Source: an uncultured Bacteroidota bacterium (GTDB lineage Bacteria > Bacteroidota > Bacteroidia > Bacteroidales > F082). Taken from it: DNA of 47,064 nt. Under the pieces are notes generated by a model, which saw only the letters and a program-made list of their open reading frames with translations, ran no database searches and was not told the origin of the DNA. Shown here piece after piece: positions 34,674-42,227 of the stretch. The stretch lies in NCBI GenBank assembly GCA_903957365.1, contig CAJBPB010000324.1, positions 1-47,064 on the forward strand, read 5' to 3'. The translations under genes were made by a program, and so were the position numbers. The stretch's first letter is position 1. Every line of letters begins with the position of its first letter.

Positions 34674-35567
34674 TTATTTCTTTTCACCAATGCGTAATCG
34701 TGCACTTCTTGATCGGCTGTTTTGCTCAGTTTCCTCTTCTGAAGCCACAATAGCTCTGCGGCTGATCAATCGATAGGGAGATAAATCGTTGCCAAAAAAA
34801 TCCTTTTCAATTTCCCCTTGTGCATTTCCCGATTTCATGAAATTCTTCACCAACCGGTCTTCCAGTGAATGATAAGAAATCACAACCAATCTTCCTCCAG
34901 GGTTTAGTAATCCGGCGCATTGATTCAGGAACAATTCCAATACATTTAGTTCCTGATTGACTTCGATTCTTAAGGCCTGAAATACCTGTGCCAGTACTTT
35001 GTTCTCCTTGTTGCGGGGCAAATGTTTCCTGATGGCTTCTTTCAGATCAAAAGTTGTATGAATGGGTTTATTACTGCGTGCTGATACAATAGTCTGAGCC
35101 ATCCGTCTGGCATTCGGGAGTTCACCAAATTTCCAGAGGACAGATGAAAGATTCTCTTCGGCATAGGAATTAATTACCAGCGCTGCAGTCAATGGATTAT
35201 TTTGATCCATACGCATATCCAACTTACCTTCGAAACGTGTTGAAAAACCCTTGTCAGCCACGTCAAACTGGTGAGATGAAACACCAAGATCGGCCAGTAT
35301 TCCATCAACTTTCTTTACACCATGCAGCAAAAGAAAGTTTCTGAGGTATTTAAAATTCTGTGGTACAAATGTAAAACGCACATCATCAAACGCATTGGTT
35401 TCCGCATCTTTATCCTGATCGAAACCATACAAATGACCTGAAGTGAGCTGGTTCAATATCTGCATCGAATGACCACCACCTCCAAAAGTAACATCAACAT
35501 ACAAACCTTCAGGTTTGATGTTTAAGCCTTCGATGCTCTCAGCAAGTAATACCGGAAGATGATACAT
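34674..35567 (-). CDS. rsmH: 16S rRNA (cytosine1402-N4)-methyltransferase
   Basis: SAM-dependent methylation of C1402 of 16S rRNA near the P site. It has 297 residues with HLPVLLAESIEGL at the start, the SAM loop VDVTFGGGGHSMQIL, ILADLGVSSHQFD, and the late VVISYHSLEDRLVKNFM. The second gene of the dcw operon, 3 nt after mraZ, as in most bacteria. Confidence 0.97.
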   Translation of the reverse strand: MYHLPVLLAESIEGLNIKPEGLYVDVTFGGGGHSMQILNQLTSGHLYGFDQDKDAETNAFDDVRFTFVPQNFKYLRNFLLLHGVKKVDGILADLGVSSHQFDVADKGFSTRFEGKLDMRMDQNNPLTAALVINSYAEENLSSVLWKFGELPNARRMAQTIVSARSNKPIHTTFDLKEAIRKHLPRNKENKVLAQVFQALRIEVNQELNVLELFLNQCAGLLNPGGRLVVISYHSLEDRLVKNFMKSGNAQGEIEKDFFGNDLSPYRLISRRAIVASEEETEQNSRSRSARLRIGEKK

Positions 35568-35570
35568 GGT

Positions 35571-36038
35571 TTATTCGTTTGCAAAATTGATGTTACCTAA
35601 TCTCTCTGTAGCCAGTTTTTCGAATTCATTTTCGTCGATTCGATTGATTTCTGTCTGGTATGCGTCTGCATCCCATAACTCCATCTTGACCGTCAAAGAA
35701 GTAAGTATCACCTCTTTTTGCAAACCACCTTCATCAATAAGGTTTTTAGGGATCAGCATACGACCTGTACTATCGAGCCTGACCATTTTTGCACCGGCAT
35801 TGTATTTACGAACCAACTCAACATTCGACCTGACAAACTGATTTAATGACTTCAGTTTGTCCTGTGTACGCATCCAATCGCTCATAGTGTAGAGCTCCAG
35901 ACATTTGCTGAAAAGTCCGGGCCGAAGCACAAAACCATCGTTGGCCAAATCACCAAGCTGGTCTTTGCAGTCTGCCGGAACCATCAAACGCCCTTTAGCA
36001 TCTAGCTTACAATGATATTGTCCGATCGGATAGCTCAA
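35571..36038 (-). CDS. mraZ: Transcriptional regulator MraZ
   Basis: DNA-binding protein with two SpoVT-AbrB-type repeats, 155 residues; the first repeat contains YHCKLDAKGRLMVPADCK and the second MVRLDSTGRMLIPKNLI. MraZ proteins bind repeats upstream of their own gene and control the dcw operon. The only start that includes the whole first repeat is TTG at 36038; in frame there is a stop four codons upstream and no ATG until residue 19. Three GTGG-type repeats with 10-bp spacing lie 36-65 nt upstream. Confidence 0.93.
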   Translation of the reverse strand: MSYPIGQYHCKLDAKGRLMVPADCKDQLGDLANDGFVLRPGLFSKCLELYTMSDWMRTQDKLKSLNQFVRSNVELVRKYNAGAKMVRLDSTGRMLIPKNLIDEGGLQKEVILTSLTVKMELWDADAYQTEINRIDENEFEKLATERLGNINFANE

Positions 36039-36073
36039 AATATTGGATTATTAAGTCGTAAAAATAGTGCATT

Positions 36074-36103
36074 TTCTCCCACATTACCCCACATTTTACC
36101 ACA
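36074..36103 (-). promoter_or_regulatory. MraZ operator: three 10-bp direct repeats at the mraZ promoter
   Basis: On the minus strand three consecutive 10-mers read TGTGGTAAAA, TGTGGGGTAA and TGTGGGAGAA (36103 to 36074). MraZ of other bacteria binds GTGGG repeats separated by 5 nt, the same 10-bp phase. A near-consensus -7 element (AACTTTTG, one mismatch) abuts and overlaps the first repeat, so MraZ bound here would block its own promoter. Confidence 0.78.
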
Positions 36104-36335
36104 AAAGTTATCAAATGTTACATTTTTGAGTAAATAAAATATTCTGTCATTTATAACAAACTGATTATGTGATTGTTAAACCCAATAAATAGTTATCAAC
36201 AGTTGAGTAAAACAAACTTTTCCGGAGGGTTATCAACAATAGGAATTGAACCACAGGATAAGTAATTGATTAGCAACACTCTGTATTCACGAATCTGAAT
36301 AAAGGAGGGATGTAGTTTTGATACTTCATTTTCGC
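36104..36335. other. AT-rich intergenic region between mraZ and the acyltransferase operon, with two DnaA-box-like sites
   Basis: I see no gene here. TTATCAACA occurs at 36193-36201 and at 36230-36238, each one base from the DnaA box TTATCCACA and in the same orientation. A weaker TTATCAAAT is at 36108-36116. Nothing else (no GATC cluster, no tandem AT repeats) indicates an origin, so these may be chance matches. Confidence 0.3.
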
Positions 36336-36343
36336 TATTTTTG
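36313..36343 (+). promoter_or_regulatory. Two overlapping -7 elements for the acyltransferase-engB operon
   Basis: TAGTTTTG (36313-36320) and TATTTTTG (36336-36343) are both exact TAnnTTTG matches; the second has a TTG only 15 nt upstream. A purine-rich GGAGAAG ribosome site sits directly before the ATG at 36369, which is stronger than most in this window. Confidence 0.55.
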
Positions 36344-36368
36344 TTGAAGATCTATAAAGCGGAGAAGT

Positions 36369-37223
36369 ATGACAGACCAGTCGGAAAAACCTAACAAAAA
36401 AACGATTGATGTGGAGGGTGTTTTGGCAAAAAAGAACCCAAAACTTGCCCGTTTCTTACCCCCTTTTATCATCAGCTATCTCAAACGGATTGTTCACCAG
36501 GATGAAGTAAATGCGATGATAAATAAAGCTTCTGACTTATACGGTCTTCCTTTTGTGGATGCAATTCTAAAAGAATACAGAATCAGAGTAGAGGCAACCG
36601 GACTTGACAATATTCCTAAAGAGGGCCGAATTATTGTTGCATCGAACCATCCGTTAGGCGGGATTGATGGTGTCGGTCTGATGCAGGCAGTTGGCCGGGT
36701 CAGGAAAGATGTTTTATTTCCGGTGAATGATATTTTACTTCTGCTTGAAAATTTAAAACCTTTGTTCATACCAGTTAACAAACATGGGAGTAATGCTGAG
36801 AATTTGCATTTATTCAATGATACTTTTGACGGTAATTCCTTGATTTGTTATTTCCCTTATGGTTTGGTTTCACGCCGGAAAAAAGGGAAAATTGAAGATC
36901 TGGAATGGAAAAAAACATTCATTACAAAGGCTCGCAGCAGCAAGCGTGATATTATACCAACCCATATTGGCGGGCGGAGTTCAAACTTCTTTTATAATCT
37001 TAGTTACATACGGAAGAAATTAGGTATCAAGGCAAACATTGAAATGTTGTATCTTTCCGATGAATTTCACAAGCAAAAAGGGAGTACAATGAGAATCACA
37101 TTTGGCAAACCAATACCCTGGCAAACCTTTGATAAACGATTTTCTGATGCACAATGGGCAGAAATGCTGCGTATTCATGTTTATAAACTGGCAGTTGACA
37201 GTGCTGTTGAATTCAAACCATAA
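36369..37223 (+). CDS. glsA: PlsC-type acyltransferase, probable GlsA of amino-acid lipid synthesis
   Basis: A 284-residue acyltransferase of the lysophosphatidate-acyltransferase family, with the catalytic motif NHPLGGID (H94 and D100 of HxxxxD). It has a later FIPVNKHG and an IPTHIGGR segment that suits acyl and acceptor binding. In Bacteroides, a PlsC-type O-acyltransferase (GlsA) acts after the GNAT-type N-acyltransferase GlsB to make glycine/serine diacyl lipids. Here the two genes are adjacent with a 33-nt gap, so I infer GlsA. The alternatives are a general 1-acylglycerol-3-phosphate acyltransferase or an ornithine-lipid OlsA. The product lipid cannot be read from sequence. Confidence 0.7.
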   Translation: MTDQSEKPNKKTIDVEGVLAKKNPKLARFLPPFIISYLKRIVHQDEVNAMINKASDLYGLPFVDAILKEYRIRVEATGLDNIPKEGRIIVASNHPLGGIDGVGLMQAVGRVRKDVLFPVNDILLLLENLKPLFIPVNKHGSNAENLHLFNDTFDGNSLICYFPYGLVSRRKKGKIEDLEWKKTFITKARSSKRDIIPTHIGGRSSNFFYNLSYIRKKLGIKANIEMLYLSDEFHKQKGSTMRITFGKPIPWQTFDKRFSDAQWAEMLRIHVYKLAVDSAVEFKP

Positions 37224-37256
37224 ATCTCATATTACTGTTTATCAATATTTTGAAAA

Positions 37257-38207
37257 ATGAAAGCCCTAATTCCTCCTATACCGGTCGAGGTTCTTTTAAA
37301 GGAACTTACAATGGAACGATTCCTTCGTAAGACCAACAAAGGAAATAATGAAATTTATGTCTTTTCAGACCAGGATTCTCCAAATTTAATGCTGGAAATA
37401 GGTCGGTTACGCGAACTAACATTTCGTCATTCAGGTGGTGGAACCGGTAAAGAACTGGACATTGACAAATATGATCTGGGTGAAAACAGTTTCAAACAAC
37501 TTATCGTTTGGAATCCTGAAAATAATGATATCGTTGGTGGTTACCGTTTTATTGACTGTAAAAATCTTGAGATTGATGACAATGGACAGGTTCAGACACC
37601 AACCGCAAAACTTTTTAATTATTCTCAAAAATTTATTAAAGAATACCTCCCTTTTACCATTGAACTGGGACGATCATTTGTACAGCCTGCCTACCAGCCC
37701 ACTTCAAATTTACGTAAAGGAATGTACTCTCTTGACAATCTCTGGGATGGTTTGGGAGCACTGATTGTAACCTATACACAATCCAGATATTTTTTTGGAA
37801 AAGTTACCATGTATGGTCATTTTGACGTGTATGCACGCGACTTGATTCTATCGTTTATGCATAAATATTTTCCTGACAATGAGAGACTTGTGTACCCGCA
37901 CAATCCCTTACCAATCACGACACCAAAAGAAAAAATTGACAGTGTTTTTATTGGCTCCAATTACCAGGAAGATTATAAAAATCTTAACAGAGAAGTACGG
38001 TTGCGGAACGAAAACATTCCTCCGCTAGTAGATGCTTACATGAATCTGACATCAACGATGAAGACCTTTGGAACAGCCCTGAATGCTTCATTCGGACAAG
38101 TTGAGGAGACCGGTATCATTGTCACAATGGCAGATATTTATCCAATAAAATCAGATCGTCATATTAAAACATTTGTTCCTCACCAAATCCCAAATCATCA
38201 CTTATGA
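37257..38207 (+). CDS. glsB: GNAT-fold N-acyltransferase, probable GlsB (OlsB-like)
   Basis: A 316-residue member of the OlsB/hemolysin-like acyltransferase group that N-acylates an amino acid from acyl-ACP. Recognised by GRLRELTFRHSGGGTGKELDID, IVGGYRFIDCK, FTIELGRSFVQPAYQP and the central LDNLWDGLGALIVTY. In Bacteroides thetaiotaomicron the homologue GlsB makes N-acylglycine (commendamide) for glycine lipids. Pairing with the PlsC-type gene supports the same pathway here. The head-group amino acid could also be serine or ornithine. It ends in an ATGA overlap with engB (38204-38207). Confidence 0.72.
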   Translation: MKALIPPIPVEVLLKELTMERFLRKTNKGNNEIYVFSDQDSPNLMLEIGRLRELTFRHSGGGTGKELDIDKYDLGENSFKQLIVWNPENNDIVGGYRFIDCKNLEIDDNGQVQTPTAKLFNYSQKFIKEYLPFTIELGRSFVQPAYQPTSNLRKGMYSLDNLWDGLGALIVTYTQSRYFFGKVTMYGHFDVYARDLILSFMHKYFPDNERLVYPHNPLPITTPKEKIDSVFIGSNYQEDYKNLNREVRLRNENIPPLVDAYMNLTSTMKTFGTALNASFGQVEETGIIVTMADIYPIKSDRHIKTFVPHQIPNHHL

Positions 38208-38824
38208 TCATAGACAGCGCCGAATTTCTTCAAAGTAACACCCAGATGTCCAAACTGCCAGAGCCAATCTATCCTGAGTTTGCTTTTATCGGCCGTTCGA
38301 ATGTAGGTAAATCATCTTTGATTAATGCAATAACCGGAAAAAAAGGTCTGGCTAAAACTTCAGGTAAACCCGGAAAAACAATAACTGTCAACCATTTTCT
38401 CATCAATGGAAAATGGTATCTGGTTGATTTACCGGGATATGGTTTCGCAAAACGTTCAAAAACAGAACGGGAGAAATGGGATAAACTGATGCGTAATTAT
38501 ATGTTAAAAAGGGAGAATCTCGTTTATACATTCATACTCATCGATTCGCGTCTGGAGCCACAAAAAATTGATCTCGAATTTATTGATTGGATGGCAGAAG
38601 CACAAATTCCGTTTGTTCTTGTTTTTACAAAAACCGACAAATTAGGCGTTAATATCCGTGCCAAAAATCTGGAGATATACAAAAAACAACTCCTCCAAAA
38701 CTGGGAGGAGTTGCCTATTATCATTTCAACTTCTGCTATATCAGGACAAGGTAAAGATGAAATACTTGACCTTATTGCGAATCAGATCGCTTCATTTGTC
38801 GCTTTCAATTCGACTAAAATATAG
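38204..38824 (+). CDS. engB: Ribosome biogenesis GTPase EngB (YsxC/YihA)
   Basis: A 206-residue TrmE-Era-type GTPase needed for large-subunit assembly. G1 is GRSNVGKSS (residues 30-38), G2 lies in the region GKTITVNHF, G3 is DLPGYG, G4 is TKTD and G5 is ISTSAISG. It is translationally coupled to the preceding acyltransferase gene. Its last 43 nt overlap the 3' end of the biotin carrier gene on the other strand, and its coding sequence contains that operon's terminator. Confidence 0.95.
   Translation: MIIDSAEFLQSNTQMSKLPEPIYPEFAFIGRSNVGKSSLINAITGKKGLAKTSGKPGKTITVNHFLINGKWYLVDLPGYGFAKRSKTEREKWDKLMRNYMLKRENLVYTFILIDSRLEPQKIDLEFIDWMAEAQIPFVLVFTKTDKLGVNIRAKNLEIYKKQLLQNWEELPIIISTSAISGQGKDEILDLIANQIASFVAFNSTKI
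38681..38713 (-). terminator. Rho-independent terminator of the carboxylase operon, inside engB
   Basis: On the minus strand a perfect 10-bp stem CAACTCCTCC (38713-38704) / GGAGGAGTTG (38696-38687) with a 7-nt loop is followed by six Ts (38686-38681). It begins 69 nt after the stop of the biotin carrier gene. On the plus strand there is no T-run after the stem, so it would not stop engB transcription. Confidence 0.75.
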
Positions 38825-39132
38825 TTTTTAGTCACCCTTTCGCCTTTAACAGCATTCACTTTGATCACTTTTGCATCAAAAGGTGCTTTTAACTGGTTCA
38901 GCATTTTCATTGCTTCCAATTCAACGAGATCCTGACCATGTTTTACAAGGTCACCTTCTTTCACATAAACCCCGGTAATTGTTCCGGGAATAAATGCTAG
39001 TATTTGTCCGAAATCTCTGGCGGCATAGGGCTTTCTGTTAATATATTTATTTGTTAATAAAGTTTGATATTCAACCCCATCAATAATCAGGGTTTTGTAT
39101 TCTTTTGCCGGTTCACCTTTGTGTTCTTTCAT
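38782..39132 (-). CDS. Biotin carboxyl carrier protein of an acyl-CoA carboxylase/decarboxylase
   Basis: A 116-residue biotinyl carrier. The C-terminal biotin/lipoyl domain has the swinging-arm motif EAMKM with the biotinylated lysine at residue 76, preceded by PGTITGVYVKEGD. The N-terminal 40 residues are a short strand-rich extension. It is encoded 12 nt after a carboxyltransferase subunit, so it carries the carboxyl group for that enzyme. No biotin carboxylase gene and no membrane decarboxylase subunit (MmdB-type) lie nearby, so its other partners must be elsewhere in the genome. Confidence 0.88.
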   Translation of the reverse strand: MKEHKGEPAKEYKTLIIDGVEYQTLLTNKYINRKPYAARDFGQILAFIPGTITGVYVKEGDLVKHGQDLVELEAMKMLNQLKAPFDAKVIKVNAVKGERVTKNYILVELKATNEAI

Positions 39133-39144
39133 GTTTTCTTTCGA

Positions 39145-40692
39145 TTAAAATGGTGGAATACCATGTTTTTTTGAAGGAACATCCACAACCTTTTCCTTTG
39201 AAATTTCGAGTGAATGCATCAACATTCTCCTTGTTTCAGATGGTTCAATTACAGCATCTACATATCCGTAAGCCGCTGCAACATATGGGTTAGCAAATTT
39301 TGTTTTGTATTCCTCAACCATTTTTGCCCGCATTTCATCAGGATTCTCGGCAGCTAGAATTTCCTTACGGAAAATGATATTCGCTGCACCTTCTGGTCCC
39401 ATTACCGCGATCTCGGCTGTTGGCCATGCAAAAACAAAATCAGCACGTAAATGGTTTGAGCACATTGCAATATACCCTCCACCATAAGCTTTACGCATGA
39501 TGACAGTAATTTTTGGAACAGTGGCTTCAGAATATGCATATAAAACTTTTGCTCCGTGACGGATAACTCCTGCATGCTCCTGATCGATTCCAGGTAAATA
39601 ACCAGGCAAATCAACTAAAGTAACTAAAGGTATATTGAATGCATCGCAATATCTTATAAACCGGGCTGCCTTGTCAGATGAATCAACATCGAGTACACCT
39701 GCCAGCACAATGGGCTGATTGGCTACAAAACCGACTGTATCACCATTAATACGTCCAAATCCAATTACAATATTTGCAGCAAAAAGTTCTTGTACTTCTA
39801 AAAACTCAGAATTATCAGCCAACGCTTTGATAATATCACGCACATCATAAGGTGAACGGGAATCAGTAGGCAGAATGGAATCAATTTTAAAACTTCTTGT
39901 CAAAGGCGCTTTCTTGGGGAATCTTTCTGCCTTTTTCTTGTTATTCCATGGTATAAAACTGACCAGACTTTTTATCTGATCAAAGCATTCTTCTTCGCTA
40001 ACTGCAAAGAAATGAGCGTTTCCGGTAATTTCGCAATGTACGCGCGCACCACCTAATTCTTCCATTGATATTTCTTCCCCGAGAACTGTTTTAATAACTT
40101 CGGGTCCGGTTATAAACATTTTAGATATGTTTTCGACAACAAATACAAAATCAGTCAGGGCCGGAGAATAAACAGCACCTCCGGCGCAGGGTCCAAGGAT
40201 AACCGAAATCTGAGGGATAACACCTGAAGCCTGGGTATTTCGATAAAAAATCTCCCCATAGCCAGCCAATGAATTTACCCCTTCTTGAATACGCGCTCCA
40301 CCTGAATCATTAATTCCGATGATAGGCACTTTCAGTTTCATGGCATGATCCATGATTTTTGTAATTTTCTTGGCATGCATCCATCCCAGTGAACCACCAG
40401 CAACTGTAAAGTCCTGCGCATAAATACAAACCGGATGACCACTCAAAGTACCTGTACCGGTGATTACACCATCTCCGGGAAGGTATTTCTTGTCCATGTC
40501 AAAATCTTTGGCAGCATGCTCAACAAATAAGTCATACTCATGAAAAGATTTTGGATCGAGGAGGGCAATAATCCGCTCACGCGCTGTGAGTTTACCAATC
40601 GCTTTTTGTTTTTCGATTGCCTTTTCGCCTCCTCCCATCAATGCATCGCGCATGCGACGCAACAAATCAGAATTCTTCTGTTTTATACTCAT
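39145..40692 (-). CDS. Acyl-CoA carboxyltransferase subunit (propionyl-CoA carboxylase beta / methylmalonyl-CoA decarboxylase alpha)
   Basis: A 515-residue carboxyltransferase of the PccB/MmdA type. It moves carboxylate between biotin and propionyl-CoA/methylmalonyl-CoA. It shows the N-terminal GKLTARERIIALLDPKSF, the oxyanion loops SGGARIQEGVNSLAGYG and YGGGYIAMCS, VILGPCAGGAVYSPAL, and VDLPGYLPGIDQEHAG. The sequence does not by itself separate PccB from MmdA. Direction depends on partners not present here: a biotin carboxylase would make it a carboxylase, and an MmdB-type pump a Na+-decarboxylase. It has a full promoter and a long leader with a strong stem. Confidence 0.9.
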   Translation of the reverse strand: MSIKQKNSDLLRRMRDALMGGGEKAIEKQKAIGKLTARERIIALLDPKSFHEYDLFVEHAAKDFDMDKKYLPGDGVITGTGTLSGHPVCIYAQDFTVAGGSLGWMHAKKITKIMDHAMKLKVPIIGINDSGGARIQEGVNSLAGYGEIFYRNTQASGVIPQISVILGPCAGGAVYSPALTDFVFVVENISKMFITGPEVIKTVLGEEISMEELGGARVHCEITGNAHFFAVSEEECFDQIKSLVSFIPWNNKKKAERFPKKAPLTRSFKIDSILPTDSRSPYDVRDIIKALADNSEFLEVQELFAANIVIGFGRINGDTVGFVANQPIVLAGVLDVDSSDKAARFIRYCDAFNIPLVTLVDLPGYLPGIDQEHAGVIRHGAKVLYAYSEATVPKITVIMRKAYGGGYIAMCSNHLRADFVFAWPTAEIAVMGPEGAANIIFRKEILAAENPDEMRAKMVEEYKTKFANPYVAAAYGYVDAVIEPSETRRMLMHSLEISKEKVVDVPSKKHGIPPF

Positions 40693-40728
40693 AAGATGGT
40701 CAAAATTAGTTTCTTATATCGACACAAA

Positions 40729-40797
40729 CAGATAAGTTAAGCTAAATGTTTGTATGTCATCGTGTTACGACATTCACTTATCAGATTAACTTATCTG
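40729..40797 (-). promoter_or_regulatory. Large stem-loop in the carboxyltransferase mRNA leader
   Basis: CAGATAAGTTAA (40729-40740) and TTAACTTATCTG (40786-40797) are a perfect 12-bp inverted repeat. The 45-nt loop holds a second stem, TGTCGT/ATGACA with one G-U pair. The outer arm begins almost exactly at the predicted transcript start, so the mRNA would begin with this structure. It could stabilise the mRNA, act as a ligand- or protein-responsive leader, or be an operator for a dimeric repressor. Confidence 0.55.
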
Positions 40798-40804
40798 CCT
40801 AATG

Positions 40805-40834
40805 CAAAAATAATCTAATTAATAAAAATAGCAA
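40805..40834 (-). promoter_or_regulatory. Promoter of the carboxyltransferase-biotin carrier operon
   Basis: On the minus strand TTG (40834-40832), a 19-nt spacer and TATTTTTG (40812-40805) give a full consensus match. The predicted start near 40798 leaves a leader of about 105 nt before the ATG at 40692. The rest of the gene-free stretch 40693-41077 holds the stem-loop above, the terminator of the next gene and otherwise AT-rich sequence with no gene. Confidence 0.72.
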
Positions 40835-41026
40835 CTGAATAATTAATCCCTCTCTTATAAATATTCAGTGGTGAAATATTTAAAATGCTGATTTAATAAC
40901 TCTTACCGGGCACATTATTGTTTATAAATAAATCAATCGTCCGGTTAAATCAGTTTCAAAAGCTCAATCAGGCTTTGATTTATTGAGAAATTCAGCTTTT
41001 CAATTGATTTTGCTCAGACTTAAAGC

Positions 41027-41059
41027 AAAAAAAAACCGGCAATAATAACTGCCGGTTTT
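41027..41059 (-). terminator. Terminator of the T9SS cargo gene
   Basis: On the minus strand a 10-bp stem AAAACCGGCA (41059-41050) / TGCCGGTTTT (41041-41032) is followed by a T-run to 41027, about 20 nt after the stop codon. Confidence 0.88.
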
Positions 41060-41077
41060 AGAATTTCTTTGCAATAA

Positions 41078-41815
41078 TTATTTTTGAATAATTATTCTGC
41101 TTGTTTTGGCTGCCTCACCATTTAAAATGATGGTCATGAAATAGATACCCTCATTCAAATTATTCAGATCTAATTCCAGTTTACCAGAAACGCCTGATAA
41201 ATATTCAGATTTAACTTCCTGTCCAACAATATTATAGAGTTTAATGCCTGCAGTTTTTACCTGTTCCGGCAATTGGTAATCAAAACTGACTTTAGAACTT
41301 GCAGGGTTAGGATAGGCATTACTGATTGTTGATTTTGCCAACAAATCGTTCACTGACAGATATCCATAGCTAAAATAAACAATTACTGATGCTGTATCAT
41401 TTGCATTAAATTCATTATAAAAAGTATACCTGATTTTGGTTATGCCTTGCGTATCGTTTGAAAAATAATCAGCATAAAATCGATCAGAACCAGTTGTTGC
41501 ACCTGCCGCAATAAGTTCACTGTTTGGAGAATCATAAATACTTGGACTAAAACATTGTCCTGCCCAACAAAAATAATTAATTGTCCCCGGAATAGTATCT
41601 ATTATAGAACGTCTTACTTTAACATACATTTCCTGTGAAGTAGTATTTTTAACATTAACATGCACTTCAGCCATACCTGATCCTCCTATAACAGAGTCAA
41701 TCTGAACAACATCATCATTATTAAGTTGCAAACCGTCGCGATAAAGAACAAGTGATTGTGAAAATGCAAGACTTGTCAGAAGCATTAAGCTTAAAGAAAG
41801 TATAATCTTTTTCAT
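41078..41815 (-). CDS. Secreted protein with type IX secretion C-terminal sorting domain
   Basis: A 245-residue exported protein. The signal peptide (MKKIILSLSLMLLTSLAFSQ) is followed by a beta-rich domain of unknown function (about 21-165) with a CWAGQC pair. A type A T9SS sorting domain (about 170-245) has the usual SNAYPNPASSKVSFDY start, KLYNIVGQEV middle and GIYFMTIILNGEAAKTSRIIIQK end. It would cross the outer membrane by the type IX system and be cleaved and anchored or released. The ATG at 41815 is supported by the signal peptide and by a full promoter just upstream; the frame is open further back to 41881 but that part is the promoter. The passenger function is unknown. Confidence 0.9.
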   Translation of the reverse strand: MKKIILSLSLMLLTSLAFSQSLVLYRDGLQLNNDDVVQIDSVIGGSGMAEVHVNVKNTTSQEMYVKVRRSIIDTIPGTINYFCWAGQCFSPSIYDSPNSELIAAGATTGSDRFYADYFSNDTQGITKIRYTFYNEFNANDTASVIVYFSYGYLSVNDLLAKSTISNAYPNPASSKVSFDYQLPEQVKTAGIKLYNIVGQEVKSEYLSGVSGKLELDLNNLNEGIYFMTIILNGEAAKTSRIIIQK

Positions 41816-41858
41816 ATTATTTAAGTTTGTAAACACTAAAACAAATGCAAATATCATG

Positions 41859-41888
41859 CAAAAGTATTTGCCAATCAACAATTTTCAA
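41859..41888 (-). promoter_or_regulatory. Promoter of the T9SS cargo gene
   Basis: On the minus strand TTG (41888-41886), a 19-nt spacer and TACTTTTG (41866-41859) match the consensus, with a leader of about 37 nt to the ATG at 41815. Confidence 0.7.
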
Positions 41889-42227
41889 AATATTTAACAA
41901 ATATTGCTCAATTTCAGTAGTTTAAAAATAAAATCGCCAGGCATAGTATGTAAGACTTCTCAGAAATTGTCCAAAATTCAACTTAATTTTATCATTATTG
42001 GCTGTGCAAACTGCCAATCATTTATCCGATATTCCTTCAAATTCAAATGAAATATCAGTAATGGGAAGGCTTCAATTGCTTAGTTTTTAAAATAAGATGG
42101 GGAATCATCCAATAAAAAATAAAATGACTTTTAATATCTTAGAATTATTTGATTCCATCATTCAGAGTTGATCAACCATTAACAATGAAAGTTTAGTTTT
42201 ACTACCTTTGCCACTTATTAATAAACA
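41889..42227. other. Gene-free AT-rich intergenic region upstream of mutS2
   Basis: I find no coding frame. A 6-bp inverted repeat ATTGGC/GCCAAT with a 10-nt loop lies at 41997-42018. TACCTTTG at 42203-42210 is an exact -7 element for mutS2, without a matching -33 TTG. The rest shows nothing recognisable. Confidence 0.5.

Noticed and set aside
40693-40834. Cobalamin riboswitch before the carboxyltransferase gene
   Set aside because: Considered because methylmalonyl-CoA metabolism needs B12. The leader is too short, and I find no conserved B12-box-like core.
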